From Isoetes taiwanensis (Eukaryota > Streptophyta > Lycopodiopsida > Isoetales > Isoetaceae), in NCBI GenBank assembly GCA_021234155.1, contig JAJEKV010000077.1:724784-788783 (forward strand): a DNA stretch of 64,000 nt, in the 5' to 3' direction. How positions within the stretch are numbered: position 1 is the first letter of the stretch; every line of letters begins with the position of its first letter. Shown here piece by piece: positions 21,947 through 34,600 of the stretch. Made by a program: the position numbers and the translations under genes. The notes below the pieces were generated by a model that ran no database searches, was not told the origin of the DNA, and worked only from the letters and a program-made list of their open reading frames with translations.

Positions 21947-23024
21947 GCATTCTTAGGATGGGTCCTAGATCAACATATATCAGCCGATGTGAAGTGGTAT
22001 TCTCATTGAGCTCTCGGAAAAACATTGAGTACAAATTGCTTCCCCCACTAGGGTAAGGAATTTGAAAACCATTGATATATAAAAATGCTCAAACTAGACA
22101 ATCATCGAGAGCATATCAAACAATAAAAGGTAAAAGTATAATCCATCTGCTATAAATATCGAACCAAAGCAAAGGTGGTGGCAAAGGTCAACCTTCTTTA
22201 TGTGTCAACAGATAGGCCTTCAAGAGCTCTTCGTACAATACTGTCACGACCCCATATTCATGTTTGTGAGGAACATATATATGCAAGCAGAGAGTTCTTG
22301 TCTCGTCACAATTTTCAGAGGGTGTACAACGATCACAAAAGTGCTAATTGAGACCCCGCTGAAAAAACCTACAAGTTCAAAATAGCTCCCCGGTTAAATG
22401 TTAGTAAGTGATTTTGGAACTTTCATGATATAGCCAAGTAGAAAAGATATCCATGAGTCATCCACTCTAATAGAGACTAGAAAACCAACATAAAAAAAAA
22501 ACATCGCTGAACTAGAAAGAACATCCATGTGATGCTACCTCGGAGGCTACAATGCCACGCCGAGAAAATAAATAACAAGTAGGTGACACATTGGGGCAAG
22601 ACTCCCCATAGGTGTCGAGAAAATACACAAAATAGACAGCCGACCAATTCCAACTGGTGCTGCCTCGGAGGCTACAACGCCACGCCGAGAATATAAATAA
22701 AATCTATAATCCAAACCTAGATGGCTGATCATAAACCTCAAATCCTGCTAGTCAGAGGATGCAATCCTACCTAAGAGATAAAGTCCACAAATACCAAAAT
22801 TGAACAAACATCTAACTGTTTATAGCATGAGTCCTACTAGAAGGCAAGAGAAGATGGAGCAACCAAGGTAGGAGATCAAGAGAATGCCGATAATCTACCA
22901 TAGCATAATGAGGCTATAAATAGGGCCAACATGAATAGGCGTCCCCATCCAAAGAATGTTGGTTCTATTGCTAGAACCATGGCATTCTTAGGATGGGTCT
23001 TAGATCAACACATATCAGCCGATA
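21946..23024. repeat. Dispersed direct repeats
   Basis: A block starting GCATTCTTAGGATGGGT and ending TATCAGCCGAT occurs at 21947-21990 and again at 22982-23023. Between them a second pair, with core CTCGGAGGCTACAA then CGCCACGCCGAGAA, occurs at about 22531-22574 and 22657-22700. An LTR-start-like TGTCACGACCCC lies at 22243. Possibly debris of one interrupted element. Confidence 0.55.
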
Positions 23025-26000
23025 GAAGGGGAACCTATCTCAATATCATCAATATCAATGTGGAAGGAAATAAAACATGTCAATTTGAGGGTTAGACTAA
23101 TGGAGTAAATTAAACGTGATAACTATGAACTCAATGGGGCAAAAACAAACAAAGAATCTAATGGGACAAAAGAATGTAAGCCCATAAATATCAAAGGAAA
23201 GAATGAAACAAATTGAGATCACTTTATTAGAGAAAAGACAAAATGAATAATAAGATGAGTGGGACGAACAGGAAAAAAGGGGTAAGGACATGTGAAGATG
23301 CTCGTTCACAACGGCCAACACCTAACAAAAGCTTTCAAATCAAAGGAACAAGTGTACCTCGTACTGGGCAATATGAAGTAACTGGAGTACTTATGATTAG
23401 AGAGACAAAGGGCATACAAAGAAAAATATAGCAGGTTGAAACTAGTGGAATTTGTAGAGCAAAAGGACTAAACCCATCAAAAGGGACTATGAGAACAAAT
23501 GGAAAGACAATTTTAAAGGAATGGGAGAAATGGAACAAATAAGAATAACAACACGGTTGGAAATGGAAGTAAACAAGGTAAATGAATCTACATAACATCG
23601 AGCAGAAATGGAGTTGGGCCATGCTAGGATGCAAACCGAACCAATAGGCGTACTGGAGCAGTCTAGAGGGAGTGGAGCAAGGAGAACACTAGACAGACAA
23701 ATAGAATAAATGCGACTCATAAAGTATAATGAAACAGATGAAACTTTTGTCATGAGTGTCTAGCAATGTGTAAGAACATAATACATAAAATATTATGATT
23801 ACAAAGCTCATGCGACAACAAATCCATATCGGAAGAACGAAAATAACAGAACGAAATGACTACCTATTTGCACAGATAGAACATTTGTTACTCCCTAGCC
23901 GAGCAAATAGAGCCCACAAAATTCAAGAAACAATAAAACTAACAAAGGAACACGAAATGAGACGATGCCAAGCGAAGTAAATAGAGTCAATACAACAAAT
24001 GGAGAAATAACAAAAAGACGAAATGGAACAACAGGTCGGTAAAGACAAGACCACCTTAACACAAAACGAATATTAAAGTGACAAATAAGACTACCTGACT
24101 GGAACCCAAACTAGCAAGCAGAATGAATAATAAGCACTAATACTAAGGTAATACCTTGAGTTGAAATACTGCAAAAAATAAAGCAAAGGCACTAAGGGGA
24201 TCAAATAAAATGTAAACAAAATTTAAGATGCAATGAAAGAAGTTTCAATCATACAAAACTGATAAACAAATGACAACTAGAACAAAAGACTATGGAGTTA
24301 TCGGAAGAAAGTAGAACAAAAAGAACAAATGGAACTAAAGAGACTCGCAAATAATATAAATGACAAAAATGAAGCAAGTGGAATGAAGATTAAATGAAAG
24401 GGAGGAGAATGGATCCAACGAGATTAAAGGAGCAAGACGGTCTGTTAAGACTAATAATAACACTAGAGCCAACTACGAGTATATGCCCTCATGGAATACC
24501 TACAGAAATCAAACTATTGAAACAGAAGTAACAATGATAAAAAACATGATAACGAAACCCAATTGAACCAATGAAAAAATAACCTCAATGGGGCTAATAA
24601 AGTTGATGAAGACAAGACCACCTTAATACAAAGAAAATGTCAATGAAACAGGTGATAAAAACAACATGATTACAAATAAAGGATACAAGGGAATCAACAA
24701 GTAAGAATAAAAGAGCAAAATAAGCGAAAAGAAATTGAAGCAATTGGGGAATACATCAAGTAAATATGAGAAAAAGGATTAATGAGATAGATAGGATATA
24801 TAGACAATATTGGGGTTAACATTTAGAAAGCGTATGAATTGGAACCAAAATAATAAAGGTAGTAGTACCTTGAACTGAACTGCTACAAAAATGAAGCAAA
24901 CGGAACTAAGGGGTTTAAATACTAATAAGCAACGCTAGAACAAGGGATGCAACTAGAGCAAGTAGAACAATGAATGAAAAGAATCAAAAGTGGGACTAAC
25001 AAATCTATTTGCATACCTGAATCTACATCTAATGCTAAAGCAAAGGAAAGCCACAGAGATGTTCCAACAATAAAACCAATGAATTAATGACAACTAGAAA
25101 CAAAAGACTATGGAGTCTAATGCTAAAGCAAAGGAAAGTCACAGAGATGTTCCAACAATAAAACCAATGAATTAATGACAACTAGAAACAAAAGACTATG
25201 GAGTTAATGGCACGAATAGAACAAACATGACTAAATGGACTAGCAAAATGCAAGAAAGTAAATAATGAAAGAAGTGGGAGAAGACCAAAGAGAATAATAG
25301 AATAGAATGGATCCCAAGATTAAAGGAACAAGAGAGACTACTAGGATGACTGGATTAGGTAAAATGACAGTAGAGCCTAAAATGACTAAAGGCACTAGTA
25401 GAATACCTAGACAAATGGAACTATTGAAGCAATTAAACAATGATCCAAAAAGAGCAAATTGCCAAGGAAAGTTTTTAATCTAAGATGAAATGAGACAAAT
25501 ATGATGGTCTAAAAGGGGCAAAAACGAGAATGAAGGGAAACAAATAAAAGCGAAACGAAGCAAATAGAACTAGAGACGCTCGTATGAGGAATGGAGCTAC
25601 TTCAACTAATGGAATATATAGTGCAATGGAACTACTCAAGAGAACAAAACAACATGGAACCAACAAAGCAAATGGGGCAAGTATACCCAAAGGATCTAAA
25701 CATATAATGGCGAACAAAAACGGATGGCGGTGGTAAAACAAAAGGTATATTACATCCCTGGAGCAAAGGACCTTGGAAAAATCTAGGGACAAAGAGGATA
25801 GGGGCAGCAATAAACTGTGGGAATATTGCCAGATTGGAGCAAAGAAACCAAAACTAGAAGAACAAGATGTGCATTATAACTAACACATGGGACTGAAAGA
25901 ATTAATGAAGAAAACAAAGTCAAATGGCTACAGGAAATGGATTAAAAAGGAGCAAATTAGAACAAAAGGGGACTAATGGGATACACATTGAGATGATTAA

Positions 26001-26300
26001 AGCAACGAAGCAACAGATGGGATAACTAGAAAAGAAACAGAAAAATAACAAAAAGGGGACTAACATGAATAATGGACCTAAGGGAGCCAACTAGATCAAA
26101 GGAACTCATGAATTAAAGAAATTAAATGAAATGTAGAAATAATAAACCAAATGGAGCAAAAGCAGAGCAAATATAGACTTCAAATGGGAACTAACATCCA
26201 AGTGAAAAATAGAAGCATAGATACCAACTTGATGCAAAACCAAAGCCAACTAGCCAACCTTTGATAACCACCCTAACCAACAGACAGAACTGAAAGAACT
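23025..26300. repeat. Purine-biased degenerate repeat tract
   Basis: More than 3 kb in which the plus strand is strongly A+G-rich and words such as AAATGGAAC, GGAACAAA, GAGCAAA and ACAAATGGA recur irregularly. The long minus-strand frames here (for example 25475-25810) are Leu/Phe/Ser/Pro-rich by composition only. It looks like an ancient, degenerate tandem array. Confidence 0.55.
25029..25204. repeat. 88-bp tandem duplication
   Basis: CTAATGCTAAAGCAAAGG begins at 25029 and 25117; the two copies are nearly identical through ACTATGGAGT. A related partial copy lies near 24265-24305. Confidence 0.9.
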
Positions 26301-27733
26301 TAAACAGGGTGTGTATACATGAAGACCCTCAATTTCATGTGAAAAATAAGGCTAAAGAAATAAAACAATGCATCGAATGTAATAAAAAACAATATTATAA
26401 TCCCGAGTATAGAGGGACTGTCAAATCCTAGACACAGTATCGATGTACAGGAAACAAACATACAACAAAAGTACTGGAGATCAAGAAACGAACCTGGATG
26501 AATAATTTATGTAACATTAACTTCTCATTGAATGATTATCCAAAGCAAAATAGCACCTTTGAAAATAGAATCTGCAACCTTGTAGAAATAACAAGCAAGG
26601 ATGATGACAATAACAATGCATGAACCTCAACCAAATGGTGTAGTCCAAAGGCTTAATACCTTTGTACAAATGAACGCCAAAAAAGCATTATGTCAATCCA
26701 CGCTTAACCCAAAAGGAGGCTAAAGCATGTGATTCTTACTCCAAAAGTGTGAACCCTATAGAGTCTCTAAGTCAATAAAGGATAGGACTCACCAACGTTT
26801 AAATGATCAGGATATATTATGGAGAAGCATCTCTAGGTTGAAAGCACTTAAACGAAATATAAATGGTCATATCGATTATGTAGCAAGAACTAACAAACAT
26901 GAAAACTCAAACAAAGGGGATTTGTTATGTAAAACTAAAACATAGGGACTTGTGGCACATTGGTAAAGTGGCAACAAAGGGGAGGACCTAGGAGATCATG
27001 CGGAGCTAGAAGATTACTACAACAAATACAAGGAAGCGGCCAAGGCAAACAAAGAAGAAGATGCAAAGAAATGGTTTAATTAGTTTGTATGGGAGATAAG
27101 CCGGCACTCTGTTTCAGAAGAGCTTGTAATGTATCCCATGCTAAAGTGTGGGAGGAAAAGGGAAAACTCTGGCTGATAAATCTAGGGCAGATCAACCAGA
27201 TCAAAGAAATGCAACAATCACGATCCTCTGGCTATGGAGGGCAAAATGGATGTGATGATGAGGAGTTTGAGGGAGCAAATTGAGCTCGAAGAGCGGGAAG
27301 CTCTGCCATTTGAGTGATGACTGCAAATACTTGAAAAGTGGCTACGATGTGAACGCTGGAGGCAGACCACTTTTGCATGGCAGCAGATATAACTCATTTG
27401 TTGGCGAGCATTCAAATTGCAGACTAATGGCGGACAGAGAGGAGACCATGATTGCAGTAAGCTTGATTCTTTTGATTCATTGACCAGAATATGCAAACAT
27501 ATTGCTTGATGGACATGGTTGTCCATACGGCTGTTCAAATTTAAAGAATTCATGTAGGCAACAAGATATTGTTACCTTTAATCTCTTCCATGGGCAAAAG
27601 ATCCTACCAGCACATGATTTTATTTAACAGGACAAATTTTCATTTCACTCCAGCATTGAAAAGACATTCCTGATACTACTGTAGAATTTATGTATATTAT
27701 TATGATTCAAACATAAATATGAAAAATGCATAC
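26301..27733. other. Intergenic with a short coding-like stretch near 26980-27480
   Basis: Mostly AT-rich. On the plus strand, broken frames read GDHAELEDYYNKYKEAAKAN and then MRSLREQIELEEREALPFE, which look protein-like but match nothing I recognise. A frame at 27280-27483 could end in a donor-like GTAAGC at 27458. Probably transposon debris. Confidence 0.3.
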
Positions 27734-28163
27734 CTCCTTTAATTTGCCGAATAGATCACTATCTTGAAGAAGATTTTTCATGTGCTCAGTCCTGGGATGA
27801 TGCATCCACATTGTGCCATCCATATATTGCAAGCCATTCTTTACAATTGCATCCAGCATAACATCCAGATCTTTCAAACATTTTGCGGGGGATTTCTCAA
27901 GCAAAAGATGTTTCCCTTTAGCGGCCATCTTGGGAACCCATTCTAAATGAACGGCAGTAGGTAGGGGCATATATACAACATCAATGTTTTCATCATCAAT
28001 CAGCTCCTCATAACTGCCATAGATTTTGGCATCAAAAGGGAAATTATGTTTGGATGCAAAATCTTGGGCCTTTGAAAGGGATCTGCTAGCAATGGCATAG
28101 AGGCGAGCCTTGCAACTTTTTGGCAACATGTGCACAACCCAAAATGCCAAATGTAATCTCCAT
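27734..28163 (-). pseudogene. Gfo/Idh/MocA-type oxidoreductase, first exon, broken
   Basis: Starts at ATG 28163 with MEITFGILGCAHVAKKL, the Rossmann NAD(P)-binding start of plant Gfo/Idh/MocA oxidoreductases (At4g09670-like). Near 28110 the frame shifts and roughly eight residues are missing. It then continues ARLYAIASRSLSKAQDFASK, IYGSYEELIDDENIDVVYMP, GKHLLLEKSPAKCL (the EKP-type segment, with Pro replaced by Ser) and YMDGTMWMHHPRTEHM, ending LKE at a clean donor (GTATGC, 27732). No later exon is recognisable to the left, so this is a truncated pseudogene. Confidence 0.85.
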
Positions 28164-29100
28164 ATCCGGCTTTCATGGTTTACATGTTACGCTCGTCGAA
28201 ATATTTCACGTAAAACTTTGTTGGCCACTCATTTGTACCCCCTTTATCGAGGAGACCATGATTGCGCAAGCTTCAAAATTGGTTTATCGGATTGCTATCC
28301 GAGATAAGCCGAGAACCAGAATGGCAGCCTAGCCACTCTAATTTGCAGCACAGTTATGGATTAAGACAACTCAACTTAGTGATTGAATAAGAAATAAATG
28401 GAATACCAAACGATCCAGTATCCTTTCTCAACAACTACACAGCGATGCACAGGATACGCATGAATGCCACAAAATGAAAAAGAAAGAGAGAAAACTGACC
28501 GCTTTGTAGACTCGTTTACATTGGAAATCCATAGTTATCTGCAGCAAAGGATTTGATGTCGACCATAGCCAGAGCTTACATCCACAGTCGTGGAGATGAA
28601 TCTACAGCAACAAAAGGTGGTTCATTGAATCCCAGAGTAATGGAGATGAATCGGCAGCAGACATCCTTAGTTAGGAGCTCTCCACATCCGGCAACTTCTG
28701 ATGGATCTGGTGTAGCTGAATCTATCATTTGAATACCAGCCACAACCAATTATTTGAGCCCCAAGCTCCACGTTAATGCACAATGCAATTGGAGCTGCCA
28801 TAGAAGGCAAACACCCCTTCCCAAAGCAGCATCCTGCATCAGGAAAATAACTGGCTCTGCTTTCTGTGCCCAATCTACACATGCTTCCTCAGCATTGCGC
28901 TAAGGTGACGAACCTACACTCTCCCTGCAAAACAACATAAGTATACAACTTCAATTTAATTTAAATGATCAACTTCCTATTAAACAGTTAACCTGTCAAA
29001 GAAAGTTAGGCTATATTTGTACCTATACAAAATTATATAGCCTTAACAATGGTAATGCTATAGTAAGTCAAAACATTATCACATCACATTAGGGTTCATA
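28164..29100. other. No gene recognised
   Basis: AT-rich. Short open frames on both strands (for example 28667-28882 minus) have no recognisable domain. An 18-bp word (GAGGAGACCATGATTGC plus context) at 28249 is shared with 27440. Confidence 0.4.
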
Positions 29101-29740
29101 ATTTTTAAGTCTAAATTATGCCTCCCTGCTTCCACGTAATGCGCTCCCGATGGTGCTCCCCTATGCTCGCCCTGCCCGAGTAGCACATTACGTTAGTTAA
29201 GTTAATAATTGTGGTTTTAGGGGACCACCCCCTTACCTACCTCCTTGAGCCAAACTACTAGCTCAAGGTTACCCTATACCTTGCACCCGATCATGGCCCC
29301 TAAGGATTTGAGCTTAAGGAGCATTTAAGATGCTCCTATCATCACCCATGATCAAGTGCTACCTTATACTCGATTACCCATTGTCGAGTTACTCCCCAGT
29401 GCATCATGCCCCGAAGGTTTCAAGCTAGGGAACGTCTCACAATCCCATCATCGCGCATGATCACTTTAACCTTCACCATGACCCCCCTATGGTCAGGTGC
29501 GCAAGCCACGCATCGTGGCATAGAGGGCATCATCGATGGATGTCCCATCATAAGCCCACCATGCCTCACTTCCTCTCTCCATGACCCTATCGGGTCATGC
29601 GACCTCTTGGTGCGTGTTGGCCTAGAGAATGCTTTAAAGGCGTATCCCATCATCGCCTACACATTCCAAGGTTCTGGCACATGCACTCTACTAGCTAGAA
29701 TACATCTGCCAGAGTTAAGGCTAACTAAGAACATACTAAG
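29101..29740 (-). other. Possible 3' UTR/LTR of the chromovirus, with terminal hairpin
   Basis: Lies directly downstream of the chromodomain stop codon and has a GATGATGGGA-type repeated word on the minus strand. An inverted repeat pairs 29134-29145 with 29182-29193 at 11 of 12 positions. No second LTR copy was found in the window, so LTR status is a guess. Confidence 0.35.
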
Positions 29741-30231
29741 CTAACCTCCTGGCAAGTCGGCATCGACCAGGTCGGAGACGACTCGTCCATCAAACTCCTT
29801 CATGAATTCTGGGTATTGCTTCTCCAAATCCTGCTTCAATACCCATGTCGCGTCTTCCATGGGCAAGTGTTTCCACTTGACCAAATACTGGAGGAACTGA
29901 GACCTCCTAGTCTTCTTGAATGACTTATCGAGAAGCAATTCAGGCACAATTTCGACTTGCTCCTCTATCATTTCCAACAAGTATCCAAAACCTCATCAGG
30001 GTTAGGATCGTGCCTTTTCAATAAACTCACATGGAAGACCTTGTGGACTTTAAGGTGCGCCGGGAGATCTAACTTGTAGGCTTGGCAGCCTACTTTCTCC
30101 AAAATCTTAAAGGGTCCGGCCCACTTAGGGGCAAGCTTCTTGCAATTCCCTATGCGAACCTTAGTTTGCTTCACCTTGATCTTCAACCATACCTTGTCGC
30201 CCACCTTGAACTCCCTTATGGTCCTGTGCAC
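29741..30231 (-). pseudogene. Integrase C-terminus and chromodomain
   Basis: The first part reads FKVGDKVWLKIK, KLAPKWAGPFKILEKVG and VHKVFHVSLLKRHDPNP (GPY/F-type module). After a one-frame shift near 29975 the second reads VEIVPELLLDKS and QFLQYLVKWKHLPMEDATWV, the chromodomain signature, ending in a stop at 29741. Chromodomains steer chromovirus integration toward marked heterochromatin. Confidence 0.9.
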
Positions 30232-30990
30232 GTCCGGCTACACTCTTCTCACGACTTCTTCTTCGCTAATAGGTACCCTTACTTCTTCAACCAGGCTGTC
30301 GATATCTCCTAGCATCTGTTTGGGATACTTTTGACCTTTGACACGGGGATTGTGCCAAGTATCAGGGGTGAGGCACCGGTACCCGTAATTGATCATGAAG
30401 GGAGACATCTGGGATGACTCCTGCTTGGCACTGTTGTAGGCGAATTCTACCAAGTGGATGAAATCATCCCACTTGGATTGCTTATTCCATACATAACTTC
30501 TGAGCATATCTTCGATGATGCGATTCGTCCGTTCCGTCTGGCCATCCGTCTGAGGATGGTAAGCCGTGCTCATCGAGAGCTTGGTGCGGACCGGTGGCAA
30601 AAAGATCTTGCGGAATACGGCTCATGAACTTGGAATCCTTGTGCGATATTATCTCTCGAGGCATCTTTGTGGAGTCCAAAAATCTCCTTTACAAATAGAA
30701 CGGCAGTGTCTAAAGGTCATGTCAGTTAGTTTTGCAAGGCACGGTGTGCCATCTTAGATAATTTATCTCGGCCACCATTAGTGCATCTTTGCCTCGTAGA
30801 GTTCTAGGAAGTCCCGTGATAAAATCCATGCTTACTACTTCCTATTTTGCATTCGGCACTGCTAAAGGTTCTAAAGCTCCCGGAATTGAAGTGCGCTCCG
30901 CCTTGGTCTCAACGGGCACAATTGACATTCGAATATATCGGCTATCTGTTTCTTCATTCCGGCCAAAAATAGCTACTTGAATCTTGAAAT
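30232..30990 (-). pseudogene. Integrase zinc-binding end and catalytic core
   Basis: From right to left: a CQLC segment of the HHCC-type zinc region, SMDFITGLPRTLRGKDALM (first catalytic Asp), SHKDSKFMSRI (second Asp in the DxDxxF-like place), then STAYHPQTDGQTERTNRIIE with the catalytic Glu, and FAYNSAKQESSQMSPF. There are frameshifts near 30600 and 30690. Confidence 0.88.
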
Positions 30991-30996
30991 ACGTCT

Positions 30997-31625
30997 TCAT
31001 AAATCCCGCATAATGCGGCTATTGGGCTGTTGTGTGTCATGAAGAATTAACTTCCCCCTTCGACGTGATTCGGGCACACACAACTTATCTTTATGATACA
31101 AGAGGTTGCCTTCCTTCCTATAATGTTTGAAGGCTTCCCTTTCCTTATCTATTCTAGCCTCCTTAGAGAGGCTTGCCCATACCTCCTTGAAGTCACCATC
31201 AGATGGCAATGTCTCCTCAATTTTCTTGCCATACCCACTCGAAAGAGTGGATATAGCATTACAATGCGTTCTCGTCTCAAGGGGTCTTCTAGAGAGAGCA
31301 TCAGCAACCACGTTCAACTTACCCGACTTATAAGCAATCTCGAAATCATACTCTTCAAGGAATTCCATCCACCTCCTTTGCCTTAGATTGAGGAGTGGTT
31401 GGGTAAAAATGTATTGGAGACTCTGGTGATTAGTATCTAACTGAAATTTCCTTCCAAGCGAATAATGCCTCCAAATACGAAGAGCTCTCACAATATCTAG
31501 AAGTTCCTGATCGTGGGTTGGATAACGTTACTCCGCGTCATTCAACTTCTTAGAATCGTAAGCTACTACTCTTCCTTCTTGCATAAGGACTCCCTTTGTT
31601 GCTAGCTTACTTGCATCAGTTGCTA
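30997..31625 (-). pseudogene. Gypsy RNase H domain
   Basis: Starts [17 protein letters not shown] (catalytic Asp), then VVAYDSKKLNDAE, a stop, RYPTHDQEL (catalytic Glu), LDTNHQSLQYIFTQ (third Asp) and KLNVVADALSRRP (fourth Asp). A connection region to integrase follows (HYRKEGNLLYHKDKLCVPES). Confidence 0.88.
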
Positions 31626-32770
31626 CTAATTTGTCCTTATCTCGGATCCGCGTATAGCACCGGTCTTTGTTGTTAAGGCTTCCTTGAGCTTTTCAAATGA
31701 AGCTTGAACATTTTCTAGCCAATGTGTTCTCCAATCTTTTACCTTAATACTCTTAGTGAGGTCCGACAAAGGGGACGCCCACTTAGCGAAGTCCTTTACG
31801 AACTTCCTATAGTATCCTGCCAGACCGAGAAAACTTCTTACTTCTGCCACGTTCCTTGGAGCTGGCCAATCAACTATTGCTTCAATCTTTGACGGATCTG
31901 TAGAAATTCCTGGATGATACTACATGTCCCAAATATTCCATTCGGCCTGTTGCGAAGTGGCATTTGGAGAGTTTCCCATACAACCGATGCCGTCTCAACT
32001 TTTCCAGCACTCTTCTCAAATGCTGACAATGATCTTCAATGGACTTGCTGTAGACTAGGATGTCGTCGAAGAATACAATGACAAACTCATCTAAGAACTC
32101 TCCGAAGATGTCATTCATGAGACGCATGAAAGTTCTTAGGGGCATTCGATAAGCCAAAAGGCATTACCGTAAATTGAAGTGCCTGCACGTTCAAGGCGGC
32201 GGTCTTATAGATATCTTCTTCCTTTATCCTTATTTGGTGGTAGCCCGACCTTAAGTCAATCTTAGAAAACTTTCGGCTCCTTGGAGCTGATCTATCAAAT
32301 CATCGCCCTTGGCGAGCATATTTTTATTCTTTATCGTCCGCTTATTAAGCCGGCGATAATCTATGCACATTTGTAGACTCCAATCTTTCTTCTTCGGGAA
32401 GAGTATGGGTGCTCCAAAAGGAGACACACTTGCTCTAATAAATCCAAGGTCAAGCAATTCCTGCAGCTGCTTCTTGAGCTCTATCAACTCTGGGGTGCTC
32501 ATTCTGTAAGGTGCCTTGCTGGTAGACTTAGCATCTGGAGCTAATGTGATTTCACACTCTACACCCCTATAAGGTGGTAGCTGACGGATTTGATCCGAAA
32601 ATACATCATTGAACTCCCTAATGAGCCTTGCTACTGGCTTGGGTAACTGATTCCCATTTAGGTCACTTCCCTTCTCTTTGCTTAGTTCAATTGCCTGTAA
32701 CCTCAGAATATAATCCACCTTATTTCTTACTATACTTTTTCTTAGCTGCTTCATAGAAATGCACTGCATT
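31626..32770 (-). pseudogene. Gypsy reverse transcriptase
   Basis: Entry segment [19 protein letters not shown], then [35 protein letters not shown], a broken first catalytic block near 32250, then RT block IVFFDDILVYSKS with the Asp pair, [20 protein letters not shown] and [20 protein letters not shown]. Frameshifts lie near 32250, 32160 and 31870. Confidence 0.9.
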
Positions 32771-32779
32771 GGGAGAAGC

Positions 32780-33367
32780 TACCTTCTTACCTTTTACTAT
32801 GAATCTGTTGCCATCCGGCGCCGTCATGGAGATCTCGTTGCACTCGTAGTCAATCATCGCTTTAGCTGGCTTTAGGAACTCCATTCCTACTATAAGGTCA
32901 TACTAATTTCCAATATTCCATGACTTCTGCCCCCATCGGCCACTTGCTTCCACTAAGGTCTATGTCGAACGTGATCCTCCTCCCCTTAGTGTGCCGAATG
33001 GCACCACTTGCTATGCTAACTGGTCTTGGCTTTGACTTCAAGACCTTGCTCTTCATTAGGGCAGCAAGCCTAGGAGAGCAAAGTTATGAGAGCTACCTGT
33101 ATCTATCAAGACTAGGTATGGGCTGCTATCTATGATTCCCTCAGTCGAGATGACTGTGGACTGATTTTCAACATCACCTGACTTAATAACTGCACAAATG
33201 TGGCACTCACCTTCTATGAAATCTTGGGCTTCCTGCTGGTCGTCCTCTTCATCCTCTCCTTCGTTCTTCGACTCCCAATCCTTAGGATTACGCCAATGTC
33301 GCTGTGATGACCGAATGGACCTTGATCGTGCGTTGATTGCCCCGGGTCGGAAACACCTAAAGCACAA
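32780..33367 (-). pseudogene. Retroviral-type aspartic protease
   Basis: PYLVLIDTGSSHNFAL carries the catalytic Asp-Thr-Gly. Upstream lies a Glu/Asp-rich spacer and a partial zinc-knuckle remnant (LCFRCFRPG). Downstream, in a shifted frame, are further protease-like residues up to the RT. Confidence 0.8.
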
Positions 33368-34600
33368 CTTCTTTTCAATGCATTCCTGCCTCTTTTCCTT
33401 TGGGATCTTTGTAAAAAAGGCGCTTGAGCGAATCGCCCTGATCCATTCGCGGCCCTCACGGTCTCCAAAGGGCTTTCCCTTGATGTTGGCCTCCTACCGG
33501 CATGGTTAACGCTTGCCTATTACAATCATCGCCCTTGTTATTGCCTGTTGTTTTACCCTTGAATGGTAGCTGTTTCGCCCTGGGTTTCCTGGTGCTTCTT
33601 CCAAACTCAAAGCCTTATCCTCGGCCTCCCCGACTGTCTTTGGGTTGATTGCTCGAACTAACCTCTTGATGTTACTGTTCAGCCCTTCGATGTATCCATC
33701 CGCAGCTCGCCTCTCTGTAATCCTAGGAACATTGAGTCTCAATCTCATAAACTCTTCGGTATACTTGGCTACGGACAAGTCACCCACGATCCAATCTGTA
33801 AAACTGTTGTATCTGCCTACTTGTGTGAGACCTCGGCACGTAATGTTTGCGGAAAGCTTTACTGAAGGTCTTGAATCTGCAGCTGTTTCATCTCAACTTA
33901 TTAGACTTAGCATACCCTTTCCACCATATCTGGCTGGTCCTATTAGATTGGTAAATTTGCAACCTTGCCTATGTCCTTGTTTTCATCATGGTAGGAATTC
34001 CCAAATTCCTCCATCTCATCAAGCCAAGCCTCGCCTCCATGCGACTTGTCTTTGCACGAAAATTGACCAAGCTTCCTCGTCTTCCAGACATTACTCATGG
34101 CGCTATCCACTTTCTTCTGATAATCATCTGTCTTCTTGTTCTTTTTCCTGGTTTGGGATGCATCTGACTCACTGTCGGAGCTGCTATCATTCTGGCTGTT
34201 AGCGGTACCTGACGTGCTAGAGCTAGATGATGTTGGACTCCTTCTGTTTCTCCTCTTTCTCTTCTTATCCCTGACATCCCCTTGATTCTCTTTCCCTTCT
34301 GGCTGTGGAGCCTCATCAACGCCTCACACAGGTAGTGGTGATGGCAGGTGGTGGTGGGGGTCCATATTCCTGAGCGTTCATCAATGGGGTTGCCCAGTGA
34401 ATCAGCTGGTGCATCTAATTCCTCATTTGCGTGAGCCTTGCATTAACTGACTCCACCGTCATTTCTTCATTGTTGTCGTCTTGTTCACGCCCAAACAAGT
34501 TTCTAGGTACCCATTGGTGCTGCCGGCCCTGGCCTTGAGACCCTGAGCCGATGTTCCTGGCTGCAAGTATTGGTCATCAATGCTTGTTATTTAAGTTATA
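33368..34600 (-). pseudogene. Gypsy gag
   Basis: A capsid segment GDLSVAKYTEEFMRLRLNVP and AADGYIEGLNSNIKRLVRAI (retrotransposon gag domain) sits at 33506-33787. A basic, Ser/Arg-rich region (34095-34319) and an N-terminal part with QHQWVPRNLFGREQDD near 34500 precede it. Multiple frame breaks. Confidence 0.8.

Larger units (their letters stand above)
29741..34600 (-). mobile_element. Ty3/gypsy chromovirus internal region (gag-pol with chromodomain)
   Basis: Minus-strand order from 34600 leftwards: gag, protease, RT, RNase H, integrase core, GPY/F-type integrase tail, chromodomain. This is the canonical chromovirus layout. There are many frameshifts and stops, so it is inactive. Its LTRs are not confidently placed. 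It contrasts with the Tat-like elements in the same window: no RNase H precedes its RT. Confidence 0.92.

Noticed and set aside
23097-25810. Hydrophobic minus-strand ORFs that look like membrane proteins
   Set aside because: The composition follows from the purine-rich plus strand; no conserved motifs, and the frames are interrupted everywhere.
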